DNA of 64,000 nt. Source: JAJPHF01 sp035293805 (GTDB lineage: Bacteria > Chloroflexota > UBA6077 > JAJPHF01). The notes below the pieces were generated by a model, which saw only the letters and a list, made by a program, of their open reading frames with translations, did not search any database and had not been told where the DNA came from. The stretch spans positions 48,888-112,887 of the forward strand of contig DATGMD010000086.1 in assembly GCA_035293805.1 (NCBI GenBank), written 5' to 3'. The position numbers and the translations under genes are program-made. Of this stretch, positions 17,737-25,690 are shown piece by piece. How positions within the stretch are numbered: the stretch's first letter is position 1; each line of letters starts with the position of its first letter.

Positions 17737-17926
17737 CCGCCACTCCAGCGCCCCCCCAGGGTACGCCTCGCTTTCTTACTCTCTGTCATAGCGCCTGCGC
17801 CCGCCCGCCGCCAGCACCCGCCAGTTCCCACGGCAAGCCATGCGCTGACGATTTACTAGAGAGCCGCGGGGCGCGTGGCGGGCGGTGGAGGCACAAGCCC
17901 GTGAGATCCCACCGCGCGAATGCGAA

Positions 17927-18349
17927 TCAGGTTTTAAAGGGATTCTGGATGATCAGCCCCTCGATTCGCTGGCCATGCTGCAAGTCCTCGCTGTACAGCC
18001 GGGTGCAGCCCGCCGCGAGCGCGGCGGCGACGATCAGCGCATCGTAGAAGCTGAACTGATAACGGGCCTGCAAGTCGAGCGCGCGGTCATACAGCGCCTG
18101 CGTGGGCATGACGTGCCACAGCGGCACCAGCACGTCGTTCAAGAGGTCCCGGGCATCGTCAAGGGTCACCGGGGTCTGGAACTTGCGGGTGACCACGTTC
18201 AGTGTCTCTTGAACTACCTGGAAACTGATGTGCGCATTGCCGCTGCGAAGCCCATCCATGACCAGCCGGCGCGCCGTGGCTTGTTTCGCTGGATGGCTCG
18301 AGTCGACCAGACAGACAAGAACGTTGGAGTCAATAAAATCAGCGCTCAT
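17927..18349 (-). CDS. PIN-domain toxin (VapC-like)
   Basis: Predicted RNase of the VapC type, about 140 aa. Acidic residues: D in DFIDSNVLVCLVD, E in VVQETLNVV, D in FYDALIVAAAL and ED in YSEDLQHG, matching the four-acid PIN site. Start ATG 18349 overlaps the antitoxin stop; a GTG 12 nt upstream (18361) is also possible. Overlap with the upstream gene indicates translational coupling. Confidence 0.9.
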   Translation of the reverse strand: MSADFIDSNVLVCLVDSSHPAKQATARRLVMDGLRSGNAHISFQVVQETLNVVTRKFQTPVTLDDARDLLNDVLVPLWHVMPTQALYDRALDLQARYQFSFYDALIVAAALAAGCTRLYSEDLQHGQRIEGLIIQNPFKT

Positions 18350-18563
18350 TCGTCTCGTCACGGGTGAACGTTCGCCCCCCTGAGGTCGCGTAGCTGCTGA
18401 TTCGCTCGATCGCCGCCATGGCCTTCTCCACCCGCTGCTCGCGCCCCGTATAATCGGCCAGCCAGCGCCGGAACGCCTCGTTCAGAGTCGTGTGCTCGGC
18501 ACGCGCCCGCGCGCGGGCAGCCTCGATAAGCCTCTCGTCAGCGCTCAACGTGATGTTCTTCAT
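18339..18563 (-). CDS. ribbon-helix-helix antitoxin (VapB-like)
   Basis: 74 aa. N-terminal RHH pattern MKNITLSADERLIEAARARA..HTTLNEAFRRWL gives the DNA-binding dimer; the C-terminal tail (ERISSYATSGGRTFTRDE) would wrap the toxin. The toxin start overlaps its last codons. Likely autoregulated by the pair, as in the VapBC family. Confidence 0.88.
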   Translation of the reverse strand: MKNITLSADERLIEAARARARAEHTTLNEAFRRWLADYTGREQRVEKAMAAIERISSYATSGGRTFTRDETNER

Positions 18564-18794
18564 GCCCGTGTCTCCTGTCCTGGGCGCTACACGAACTCAG
18601 TGTACACAATGATCGTGTGGCCTGCTTGCCCGCTATCTGCGTCCCTAGCCCCTCCCCCTGCTCGTCGAGCACGCCAGGGATCCGCGGTCAGCCCCCGCGG
18701 CGCCGCCCCCCGCCCGTTGACGCCCGCGGCGCGGCGTGCCTATCATCGGGGCAGCAGGGCGAAGCGGCGCGGCAGCGCGAAGGAGGGCCGGAGC

Positions 18795-20492
18795 ATGGAC
18801 TACGATCTGCTCGTGCGGGGTGGACGGGTCGTCGACGGGTCGGGGCTGCCGTCGTATCTCGGCGACGTCGGCGTGCGCGACGGCAAGATCGTCGCCATCG
18901 GCCGCCTGCGCGGCACCGCGGCGCGCACCATCGACGCCGCCGGCCTCGCCGTCGCGCCCGGCTTCGTCGACCAGCACACCCACCTCGACGCCCAGGTGCT
19001 CTGGGACCCCTACGGCACCTCCTCGCCCCAGCACGGCGTCACCTCCGTCGTTATGGGCAACTGCGGCCTCACCCTCGCGCCGGTCCAGCCCGGCGGCGAG
19101 GACGCCATCGTCGGCAGCTTCGTGCGCGTCGAGGCCATGCCCCGCCCGGCGCTGGAGCAGGGCGTGCCCTGGGGCTGGCACACCTACGGCGACTACCTCG
19201 ACGCGCTTGAAGGCAAGGTCGGCATCAACGTCGGCGGGCTCGTCGGCCACATCGCCGTGCGCCACTACGTGCTCGGCGCCGAGGCTGTCGAGCGCGCCGC
19301 TACGCCCCCCGAGATCGCCCAGATGCAGGCGCTCGTCCGCGAAGCGCTCCAGGCCGGCGCGCTCGGGCTCTCCACCAACCGCAACGAGCGCCACATGCGC
19401 GAGGACGGCAAGCCCGTCGCCAGCCGCCTCGCCAGCGAGGACGAGTACTTCGCCCTCTGCGACGTGGCCGCCGAGCTAAGCGCGGGCGTGCTCCAGGTCA
19501 CGCTCGGCCTCCAGCGCATCGAGCACATCCCCTGGCTCGACCGCCTGGCCCGCCGCACCGGGCGGCCGGTCGTCTGGCAGAGCATCCTCCACCGCTGGAA
19601 CGCGCCCAACTTCTGGCGCGAGCAGCTCGATGCCATCGCGCCCACCTTCCGCGACGGCTACCGCGCCTACGGCCTCACCAACACGGTGCCCATCGTCAAC
19701 CGCTTCACCCTCAAGAACGCCCAGGTGTTCGATGAGTTCCCGCTCTGGAAGACCGTCATGTTCCTGCCCGAGCCGGTCCGCAAGCAGGCGTTCGCCGAGC
19801 CCGAGACGCGCGCCCTCCTGCGCGCCGACATGGCGGCCCCCGAGAAGACCACCTTCCACCGCCGCTGGGACCTCGTGCGCGTCATCAAGGTGGCGCGGCC
19901 CGAGAACGCGCGCTACGTCGGCCAGAGCGTCGCTCAGATGGCGGCGGCGCGCGGCCAGGACCCGCTCGACGCCCTGCTCGACCTGTCGCTCGAAGAGGAC
20001 CTGGAGACGACGTTCTGGAACGCCAACAACGGCGGCGATCCCGAGGCGGTGGGCCAGATCCTGAACAGCCCGTACGTGCTCGTGGGCCAGTCGGACGCCG
20101 GGGCGCACGTGCAGTTCGACGCCGCCTACGGCTACGGCACGACCCTTCTCGGCCTGTGGGTCCGCGAGCGCGGCGTGCTCAGCCTGGAGCAGGCGGTCCA
20201 CAAGCTGACGTTCCAGCAGGCCTCCGTCTACGGCCTCGCCGGCCGCGGCCTGCTCCGTCCCGGCTACGCCGCCGACCTGGCGATCTTCGACCCCGCCACC
20301 GTCAACGCCTGCGAGCCCGAGTGGGCTGCCGACTACCCCGCCGGCACCCGCCGCCTGGTCCAGCGCGCCGAGGGGATGCACTATACGGTCGTGAACGGCC
20401 GCGTCGTCCAGGAAGACGGCCGCCTCAGCGGCGACCTCCCCGGCGACGTCCTGCGCGGCGCCGCCTACCAGCGCCAGCCCGCCGCCGTGTAG
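18795..20492 (+). CDS. N-acyl-D-amino-acid deacylase / D-aminoacylase family amidohydrolase
   Basis: 565 aa, start ATG with AGGAGGG 8 nt upstream. Amidohydrolase TIM barrel: DYDLLVRGGRVVDGSG and the metal-binding DQHTHLDAQ near residue 60, then TSVVMGNCGLTLAP, the D-aminoacylase family hallmark. Later QSDAGAHVQF supplies the catalytic Asp, and GLLRPGYAADLAIFDP is the family C-terminus. Likely removes the acyl group from N-acyl-D-amino acids or acts on related amides. It stands alone between two toxin-antitoxin-like pairs. Confidence 0.92.
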   Translation: MDYDLLVRGGRVVDGSGLPSYLGDVGVRDGKIVAIGRLRGTAARTIDAAGLAVAPGFVDQHTHLDAQVLWDPYGTSSPQHGVTSVVMGNCGLTLAPVQPGGEDAIVGSFVRVEAMPRPALEQGVPWGWHTYGDYLDALEGKVGINVGGLVGHIAVRHYVLGAEAVERAATPPEIAQMQALVREALQAGALGLSTNRNERHMREDGKPVASRLASEDEYFALCDVAAELSAGVLQVTLGLQRIEHIPWLDRLARRTGRPVVWQSILHRWNAPNFWREQLDAIAPTFRDGYRAYGLTNTVPIVNRFTLKNAQVFDEFPLWKTVMFLPEPVRKQAFAEPETRALLRADMAAPEKTTFHRRWDLVRVIKVARPENARYVGQSVAQMAAARGQDPLDALLDLSLEEDLETTFWNANNGGDPEAVGQILNSPYVLVGQSDAGAHVQFDAAYGYGTTLLGLWVRERGVLSLEQAVHKLTFQQASVYGLAGRGLLRPGYAADLAIFDPATVNACEPEWAADYPAGTRRLVQRAEGMHYTVVNGRVVQEDGRLSGDLPGDVLRGAAYQRQPAAV

Positions 20493-20545
20493 CGCCCGGC
20501 GTGCCGGCTAGCGCATGGGAGACGCGAGCGGCAAACAGGCAAGCG

Positions 20546-20920
20546 TTAAGGTGGCGGCCTCGTGTCCAGCCACAGCAAGAGATCGTCCTGGGCGTCGGGC
20601 GAATAGGTGTCGAGGTGACGAGCCACCGCGCGAAGAAGGACGCCGAGGTCGGATATCTGGGGCGCTACGACGATGCCTCGGTGCATACGGCCGTGGGCCT
20701 TCCACTCGGCGTCGAGAGGGCAGAAGTCCGTGGTGTTGAATGTGAGGATGGCCCGGCCGGCTCGCGTCGCGTACGCGAGCTGGTCCTCATCTGGGATTCG
20801 CTGATTCGCTCGTCCTGCCTCCTCACAACTCTCGGCATCGTAGCCTCGGCGTCGGAGGGATCGAGCTAGCTCAGGCGGGATCATCTCGTCGGTGTATAGC
20901 CGGATGCCTAGCCCGGCCAC
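20546..20920 (-). CDS. DUF5615 (PIN-like, Mut7-C type) protein, toxin candidate
   Basis: 124 aa from GTG 20920, which overlaps the last codons of the DUF433 gene by 13 nt. The fold signature is IRLYTDEMIPPELARSLRRRGYD at the start (read in parts), then ILTFNTTDFCPL and a C-terminal HLDTYSPDAQDD. DUF5615 proteins are PIN-like nucleases usually encoded after a DUF433 partner. A longer frame to 20989 exists but overlaps the partner without an RBS. Confidence 0.85.
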   Translation of the reverse strand: MAGLGIRLYTDEMIPPELARSLRRRGYDAESCEEAGRANQRIPDEDQLAYATRAGRAILTFNTTDFCPLDAEWKAHGRMHRGIVVAPQISDLGVLLRAVARHLDTYSPDAQDDLLLWLDTRPPP

Positions 20921-21180
20921 GGACGGCCCTGAAGCTGGGCGAGCGTACGGGCATTGCGCTCCCGGTCCTCGTCCACGCGCGCGGGGCAAGCCGCGTAGTA
21001 GTCGAGCGCATCTTGAAGCTGCGAGCGCTCCAAATACGGGAACAACTCGTGTACCCGCTCTAACGAGCCAAGATCACGATAGTAGCTCACCAGCACCCAT
21101 ACAGGGATGCGAGTCCCGCGCACCTGCGGATACCCGCCGCCCACGCCGGGAATCTCGTCTACCAGCTGCCGCTTGATCAT
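20908..21180 (-). CDS. DUF433 protein, antitoxin-like HTH partner
   Basis: 90 aa, family pattern GGYPQVRGTRIPVWVLVSYYRDLGS read in parts, followed by LFPYLERSQLQDALDYYAACPARVDED. It has the winged-HTH-like DUF433 fold found as antitoxin next to DUF5615. The downstream toxin starts inside its last codons. Confidence 0.9.
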   Translation of the reverse strand: MIKRQLVDEIPGVGGGYPQVRGTRIPVWVLVSYYRDLGSLERVHELFPYLERSQLQDALDYYAACPARVDEDRERNARTLAQLQGRPWPG

Positions 21181-21227
21181 GCGTCCCCTGCCAGTACGAC
21201 TGCCTACTCTACGTAGATAATACCCAC

Positions 21228-21587
21228 TTACATCTCGATGAGGTCGAACTCCTCGTTGTCGAGGGGGTGGCGCTCGCGCAGGACGCGGCGCTTCCAGCGC
21301 TCCAGCTCCGGCACGGCGTAGGGCAGCAGCCGCAGCGAGTAGTAGGGCGGCAGGACCGGCAGGCCGAGCATGTCGCCGAAGACGAGCGCGAGCAGCAGCG
21401 TCTCGCGCTCGGCGCGCAGCTGGCGGGCGTGCTGGGCGAACTCGTAGCCCGTCATGCCGTAGAACAGCTCGCGCAGCGCGCCGAGCCAGCCGCGCAGCCG
21501 AGCGCCGAGTGCGGAGCGCTGAGTGCTGAGTAACGCGCCCTGTCTAGGGACGCCGCTGGGCGCGCCCTCCGCGTGCTCCGCACTCAT
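21228..21587 (-). CDS. small CstA-linked helical protein, unknown function
   Basis: Up to 119 aa. The conserved-looking part is ELFYGMTGYEFAQHARQLRAER..LVFGDMLGLPVLPPYYSLRLLPYAVPELERW, ending RHPLDNEEFDL. The layout recalls small proteins sometimes named cory-CC-star, but the terminal Cys pair is absent, so I do not use the name. ATG 21587 has GGAG 5 nt upstream. However, the first ~35 residues come from a CTCAGCACTC-type repeat, and the true start may be nearer residue 30. It follows cstA by 16 bp. Confidence 0.65.
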   Translation of the reverse strand: MSAEHAEGAPSGVPRQGALLSTQRSALGARLRGWLGALRELFYGMTGYEFAQHARQLRAERETLLLALVFGDMLGLPVLPPYYSLRLLPYAVPELERWKRRVLRERHPLDNEEFDLIEM

Positions 21588-21603
21588 GACTCCGCACGCC
21601 GCG

Positions 21604-23496
21604 CTACGAGTGAGCCGGGGCGGTCTGCGGCTCGCCCGCGGGGTGGCCGCGGTAGCGCTGGTAGGCCTGCCAGCCGTCCCAGCCGATGAACGCCGCGGCG
21701 ACGAACAGCAGGATCGACACGAGCACCATCGCCACGGCGCCGCCGACGGCCACGCCCGCGCCCGGGCGGCCCAGGTTCGGCACGACGACCGTCTCCCACA
21801 GGTTGCGCGCGATCACCAGCGTGGCCGCCATCGTGGTCACGTACATGAACAGCATGGGGATGCCCGCGTACGCCGGGTTGCGGCGCGTGGCCGCCAGCCA
21901 CACCGTTACGATGAGCAGCGACAGCGACGCCATCAGCTGGTTCGACGACCCGAAGAGCTGCCACAGGTACACCCACGTGCCGCTGAGCACCAGCAGGCAC
22001 ATCAGCACCAGCGAGATGATGATGCCGACGTGCGGGTTCCGGAAGATCGGCAGGTGCTCCGCCAGCCCCTCGGCCAGCGTCACCCGCATGATGCGGATGA
22101 CCAGCTGCACCACGGTGATGACGATCACCACGAAGGCCGCGAAGCCGAGCGCGGTGCCATACGGCAGCGGCAGCCCGAACACGCTGAGGAAGCGGCCGAT
22201 CCCCGCGGCGAACGCCGGCGCCCCGGCGCCGGTGCCCGCGACCGTGACGGCCAGGAGCGACAGCAGGCCGAGCGCCATCTCGGTGAACATGGCGCCGCCA
22301 CCTACCGGCAGCATGTCGGTCTCGTTCTCGATCTGGCGGGCGGTGCCCACCGAGCCGATGAGCGCGTGCCAGCCCGAGATCGCGCCGCAGGCGATCGTCA
22401 CGAACATCATCGGCCACAGCGGCTGCCACGCCTGGCCCGCAACGGCAGTGAAGCCGAGGTCAGCGCTCTTGAGCGCCGGCAGCTTGAAGCTGGCCACGTC
22501 GGGGCTGAGCACCACCGCGACGGCGGCGCCCAGGAAAGCAAGCACGATGGTGATGAACGAGATCCAGAAGCCGATGTAGTTCACGGGCTGCGCGTAGCGC
22601 CAGATGGGCAGGATCGCGCCCAGGTAGCTGAACAGGCACAGGAAGAGCAGCCAGAAGATGAAGCTCGGCTTGAAGTTCACGTTGGCGACGACGGCGGCCG
22701 GCTGCGGGCCGGCGGTGGGGGGCGCCAGCGTCGGGTCGTAGTAGGAGATGACCGGCTGGTTGCCGGTGATCGCGTTGAAGCCGCCGTTGACGGCGTCCAC
22801 GAGCGCGCCGACCGGCCCCTGCGTGACCTGCGTCTGCGGCTGGCCGTTCGGCCCCGTCACCGTCTGCGACGACGCGCCCACGGGCCCAAGGAGGATCACC
22901 AGCAGCGTCACGCCGACCGTGATCGCCGTGACGGCCAGAAGGTCCATCCGCCAGCGGTAGAGCATCTGGCCGCCGAGCAGGCCCATCACCATCAAGGCGA
23001 CGATGGCGAGGGGCACCTGGGGCTGGCCGTCGAGGATGCCGGCCACGATGTAGCCGAACGCGCCGGCCACGAGCAGCAGGTAGAAGAAGATGAAGACGAG
23101 CAGGATCGTGCGCGTGCGCGGCGCGATGAGGCGGTGGGCGATGGCGCTGATGCTGTTCCCGTCGTTGCGCACGGACACCATGATCGCGCTGTAGTCACTC
23201 GCCCAGCCGATGAACATGACGCCCAGGAACAGCCAGACGATCGACGGCAGCCAGCCCCAGATGTTGGCGGCCGTGATGGCGCCGACGATCGGGCCGGCGG
23301 CGGCAATCGACTTGAAGTGGTAGCCGTAGAGCACGTTGCGGTTGGCGGGCACGAAGTCCACGCCGTCCATGTAGAGCGTGGCGGGCGTCGCCCTGCGGGC
23401 GTCCGCCTGCACTACGTCGCGGTCGATGCGGCGCGCGTAATAGTGGTAGCCAACGTAGATCACCAGGCCCGCGAGGATCATGGCGACAAGAGTCAT
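21604..23496 (-). CDS. cstA: carbon starvation protein CstA family transporter
   Basis: 630 aa multi-spanning membrane protein; the family imports peptides and pyruvate. Signature near the N-terminus: LYGYHFKSIAAAGPIVGAITAANIWGWLPS (read in parts) and GWASDYSAIMVSVRNDG. About 16 hydrophobic segments. Excellent RBS (GGAGGTGAGGTGCC-ATG). Unlike E. coli CstA, an insertion containing Gln/Pro-rich sequence (near 215-250) lies between two membrane segments. Sits between a CxxC protein and a small helical protein, likely one operon. Confidence 0.93.
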   Translation of the reverse strand: MTLVAMILAGLVIYVGYHYYARRIDRDVVQADARRATPATLYMDGVDFVPANRNVLYGYHFKSIAAAGPIVGAITAANIWGWLPSIVWLFLGVMFIGWASDYSAIMVSVRNDGNSISAIAHRLIAPRTRTILLVFIFFYLLLVAGAFGYIVAGILDGQPQVPLAIVALMVMGLLGGQMLYRWRMDLLAVTAITVGVTLLVILLGPVGASSQTVTGPNGQPQTQVTQGPVGALVDAVNGGFNAITGNQPVISYYDPTLAPPTAGPQPAAVVANVNFKPSFIFWLLFLCLFSYLGAILPIWRYAQPVNYIGFWISFITIVLAFLGAAVAVVLSPDVASFKLPALKSADLGFTAVAGQAWQPLWPMMFVTIACGAISGWHALIGSVGTARQIENETDMLPVGGGAMFTEMALGLLSLLAVTVAGTGAGAPAFAAGIGRFLSVFGLPLPYGTALGFAAFVVIVITVVQLVIRIMRVTLAEGLAEHLPIFRNPHVGIIISLVLMCLLVLSGTWVYLWQLFGSSNQLMASLSLLIVTVWLAATRRNPAYAGIPMLFMYVTTMAATLVIARNLWETVVVPNLGRPGAGVAVGGAVAMVLVSILLFVAAAFIGWDGWQAYQRYRGHPAGEPQTAPAHS

Positions 23497-23502
23497 GGCA
23501 CC

Positions 23503-23886
23503 TCACCTCCGCTTAGTACTCCGCACTCGCCTGTCGATCTCCTGGTCGAGCGCTGCGTAGTCCGCGCCCTCACGCCAGACCACGCCGCCGATCACAAACA
23601 CCGGGAACTGGCGGCTGCGATAGCGCAGGCTCTTGTAGACGCCTTCCGGCGACGCCGCGTCGACGATGCGCACGCGCACCCGGTCGGCGTGGCGGGCGAC
23701 CACGCCGCCCACCCAGTCGGCAAGCGCCGTGTACTCGGCCTGGAGGTCGGGCGGGAAGGCCGCCGCGCGCTGCTCGCGGTGGACCCGCTGGCCGAGGCCC
23801 ACGCTTTGGAAGACTACCTCGCAGTGCAGGCAGTGGAAGAACTCGGTGGGGGCGTAGGTCAGGATCTCGATCTGGAGCGACTCCAT
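23503..23886 (-). CDS. small CxxC protein, thioredoxin-fold-like, upstream of cstA
   Basis: 127 aa, RBS GGAGG 7 nt before ATG. N-terminal beta-strand then FFHCLHCEVVF, a CxxC in the thioredoxin-active-site position; later RVRIVDAASPEGVYKSLRYRSRQFPVFVIGG resembles the cis-Pro region (QFPVFVIGG). It may be a redox protein or a metal sensor coupled to the transporter. The stop is 6 bp from the cstA start, so they are co-transcribed. Confidence 0.75.
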   Translation of the reverse strand: MESLQIEILTYAPTEFFHCLHCEVVFQSVGLGQRVHREQRAAAFPPDLQAEYTALADWVGGVVARHADRVRVRIVDAASPEGVYKSLRYRSRQFPVFVIGGVVWREGADYAALDQEIDRRVRSTKRR

Positions 23887-24208
23887 CGTCGGGCCTCCAG
23901 GCGCCGCGCACGACGGTACCGCACTATCCTTACCTGCCGCCTAGCATAGCGCGCTCGCTGCCGCCCCGCAAGCGTCATGACGGCTCGGGAGCACGCGCCA
24001 GCATCGTGCGGCCGGCCCGGTGCCCCTGCCCGGGGCACGCCCGTCCGGCCCCGCCCCCGCCCGCGCCGCGGCCCCGCGCCGGCCGACCGTCCCGCGCTCG
24101 CCCCCACGACGCCGCGACCCGCGCCCCGCCCGCCCGGCTCCACTGCCCCAAGCCCTAACGCGACAGCCGAGTCGCGCCGCGAGCCGTGCGTGGCGCGGCG
24201 CAATGCGG

Positions 24209-24214
24209 TATACT
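24209..24214 (+). promoter_or_regulatory. TATACT -10 box of the marR-efflux operon
   Basis: Lies 9 bp upstream of the palindromic operator and 76 bp before the marR-like ATG. No clear -35 hexamer. Confidence 0.5.
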
Positions 24215-24222
24215 GTCGGCGA

Positions 24223-24243
24223 ATAGTTCGAAATGCGAACTAT
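24223..24243. promoter_or_regulatory. MarR-type operator, 8-bp arms around a 5-bp centre
   Basis: ATAGTTCG-AAATG-CGAACTAT, a perfect inverted repeat of the size and AT-rich type bound by MarR dimers, just downstream of the -10 box and 46 bp before the regulator gene. Binding would block transcription of the regulator-pump operon. Confidence 0.75.
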
Positions 24244-24289
24244 GTAGTCTGTGAAGCACATCCGCGTTGGCGATGCCGGGGGGCATGGA

Positions 24290-24784
24290 ATGTTAGATGA
24301 AGTCGTGTCGGCCGAGGCGCCCGAGGCGGTCGGGCGGGGCGTCGTGCGTGTGTTGCCGCGGCTGATCCGCATGCTGGCGGCCGAGATGCACCGTGCGCCC
24401 GGCACGCACGATCTCACGCTGCCGCAGTTCCGGGTGCTCAGCCGGCTGAGCGAGCGGGATTATCGCGCGGCCGAGCTGGCGGACGCTCTCGAAGTGGGCC
24501 GGCCCACGCTCACCTCGACCGTGGACGGGCTCGTCCGGCGCGCGCTGGTCGAGCGCCAGCGGGATCTGCCGGGCGACCGGCGCGGCGTGCTGTTGCGGCT
24601 CACGCCAGCCGGGCGTACCCTGCACCGCGCGCTGGAGGCCCGGGCCATCGCGGGCGTGGCGGCGTTGCTGGCCGACGCCAGCCCGGCCGAGTGCGAGGCG
24701 CTCGCCGTGGGTCTGGCCGCGCTGGAGCGCGGGCTGCAAGACGCCTGTCGGACCGCGCGACTCGACGCCGCGGAGGTGAGCTAG
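24290..24784 (+). CDS. MarR family transcriptional regulator of an efflux operon
   Basis: 164 aa; ATG 24290 follows GGGGGG by 8 nt (GTG 24251 would give 13 more residues). Winged helix: LTLPQFRVLSRLSERDYRAAELADALEV..STVDGLVRRALVERQRDLPGDRR, with the wing arginine pair (DRR). Stop is directly followed by the HlyD ATG, and a perfect palindrome lies upstream. It probably represses its own operon until a drug-like ligand binds. Its C-terminal half resembles the second MarR at 36183. Confidence 0.92.
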   Translation: MLDEVVSAEAPEAVGRGVVRVLPRLIRMLAAEMHRAPGTHDLTLPQFRVLSRLSERDYRAAELADALEVGRPTLTSTVDGLVRRALVERQRDLPGDRRGVLLRLTPAGRTLHRALEARAIAGVAALLADASPAECEALAVGLAALERGLQDACRTARLDAAEVS

Positions 24785-25690
24785 ATGCGCTCGTCCGCGC
24801 CGCGCTCGCCGCGTCCCGGCAGTCGCCCGCTGCGTCTCGACCGCGCCGCCGAAGGCCGCTCCCACCGGCACGACGGCCATACTGCCGCGCCCGCCCCTGC
24901 CGACAGCGCCGCGGGCGCCGCGCCAGCGGCTGCCGTCGGGACCGCCGAGGCCCCGCCCGCGCCCACGCGCAAGCGGCGGCGCCTGCTGCTGCTCCTGCCG
25001 ATCCTCGCCGTGGTAGGACTGCTCGGGCTCTACTTCGGCCTGCGCTTCTGGTACGAGTCCACCTTCTTCGTCATCACCGACAACGCCCAGGTGACCGGCG
25101 ATCTAGTGCAGGTCGGATCGCTGAACGCCGGCCGCGTGATCGACGCCAGCCTCGAGGTGGGCCAGCAGGTGGCCCGCAACCAGGTGATCGCTACGGTGGC
25201 CGTGCCGCAGCAGGTAGGCACGGTGCCCTTCGGCGACACCCCGCTGCTCGACCAGACCGGCAGCCTGAACACCCAGGTGCCCGTGCGCTCGCCGATCGAC
25301 GGCGTCGTGGCCGCGCGCCTGGCGAACGTCGGCGGTACGGTGACCGCCGGCCAGGCGATCTACGCCCTCGTCAACCCGCGCCAGATCTGGGTGAACGCCA
25401 ACATCGACGAGGACAAGGTCCAGCGCGTCGCGCGCGGCCAGGGCGTCGAGGTCCACTCCGAGGCGCTCGGACGGTCGTTCGACGGACGCGTGGAGGCGGT
25501 CACGCCGGCGAGCGCCGCCACGTTCTCGCTGCTGCCGGCGCAGAACGTCTCCGGCAACTTCAACAAGGTGACGCAGTGGGTGCCGGTCAAGATCCTCGTC
25601 GATAGCGGCGACACGGTGCTCCCGCTCGGCACGTCGGTCTCGGTGCGCATCCGCGTCAAGGAGGGCGGCCTGTTCCCATGGCAACGGTAG
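24785..25690 (+). CDS. HlyD/EmrA-type membrane fusion protein
   Basis: 301 aa. A disordered Ala/Pro-rich cytoplasmic start, then one membrane helix (LLLLLPILAVVGLLGLYFGL, about 64-83), then split lipoyl halves (VQVGSLNAGRVIDASLEVGQQV; SPIDGVVAARLANVGGTV) and a beta-barrel. The long coiled-coil hairpin of EmrA is missing: only about 30 residues join the lipoyl halves. That suits an export route without a long periplasmic tunnel. Starts on the base after the marR stop and overlaps the MFS gene by 13 nt. Confidence 0.9.
   Translation: MRSSAPRSPRPGSRPLRLDRAAEGRSHRHDGHTAAPAPADSAAGAAPAAAVGTAEAPPAPTRKRRRLLLLLPILAVVGLLGLYFGLRFWYESTFFVITDNAQVTGDLVQVGSLNAGRVIDASLEVGQQVARNQVIATVAVPQQVGTVPFGDTPLLDQTGSLNTQVPVRSPIDGVVAARLANVGGTVTAGQAIYALVNPRQIWVNANIDEDKVQRVARGQGVEVHSEALGRSFDGRVEAVTPASAATFSLLPAQNVSGNFNKVTQWVPVKILVDSGDTVLPLGTSVSVRIRVKEGGLFPWQR

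Larger units (their letters stand above)
23887..24289. other. divergent intergenic region with MarR-type control elements
   Basis: A 403-bp gap between the cstA operon (minus) and the efflux operon (plus). The right end holds the -10 box and operator listed separately; the middle (23980-24170) is Pro/Arg-codon-like GC-rich sequence with no supportable gene. Confidence 0.6.

Noticed and set aside
21523..23949. 808-residue plus-strand frame
   Set aside because: Antisense of the cstA operon; Arg/His/Asp-rich composition of a GC-rich shadow frame, no RBS.
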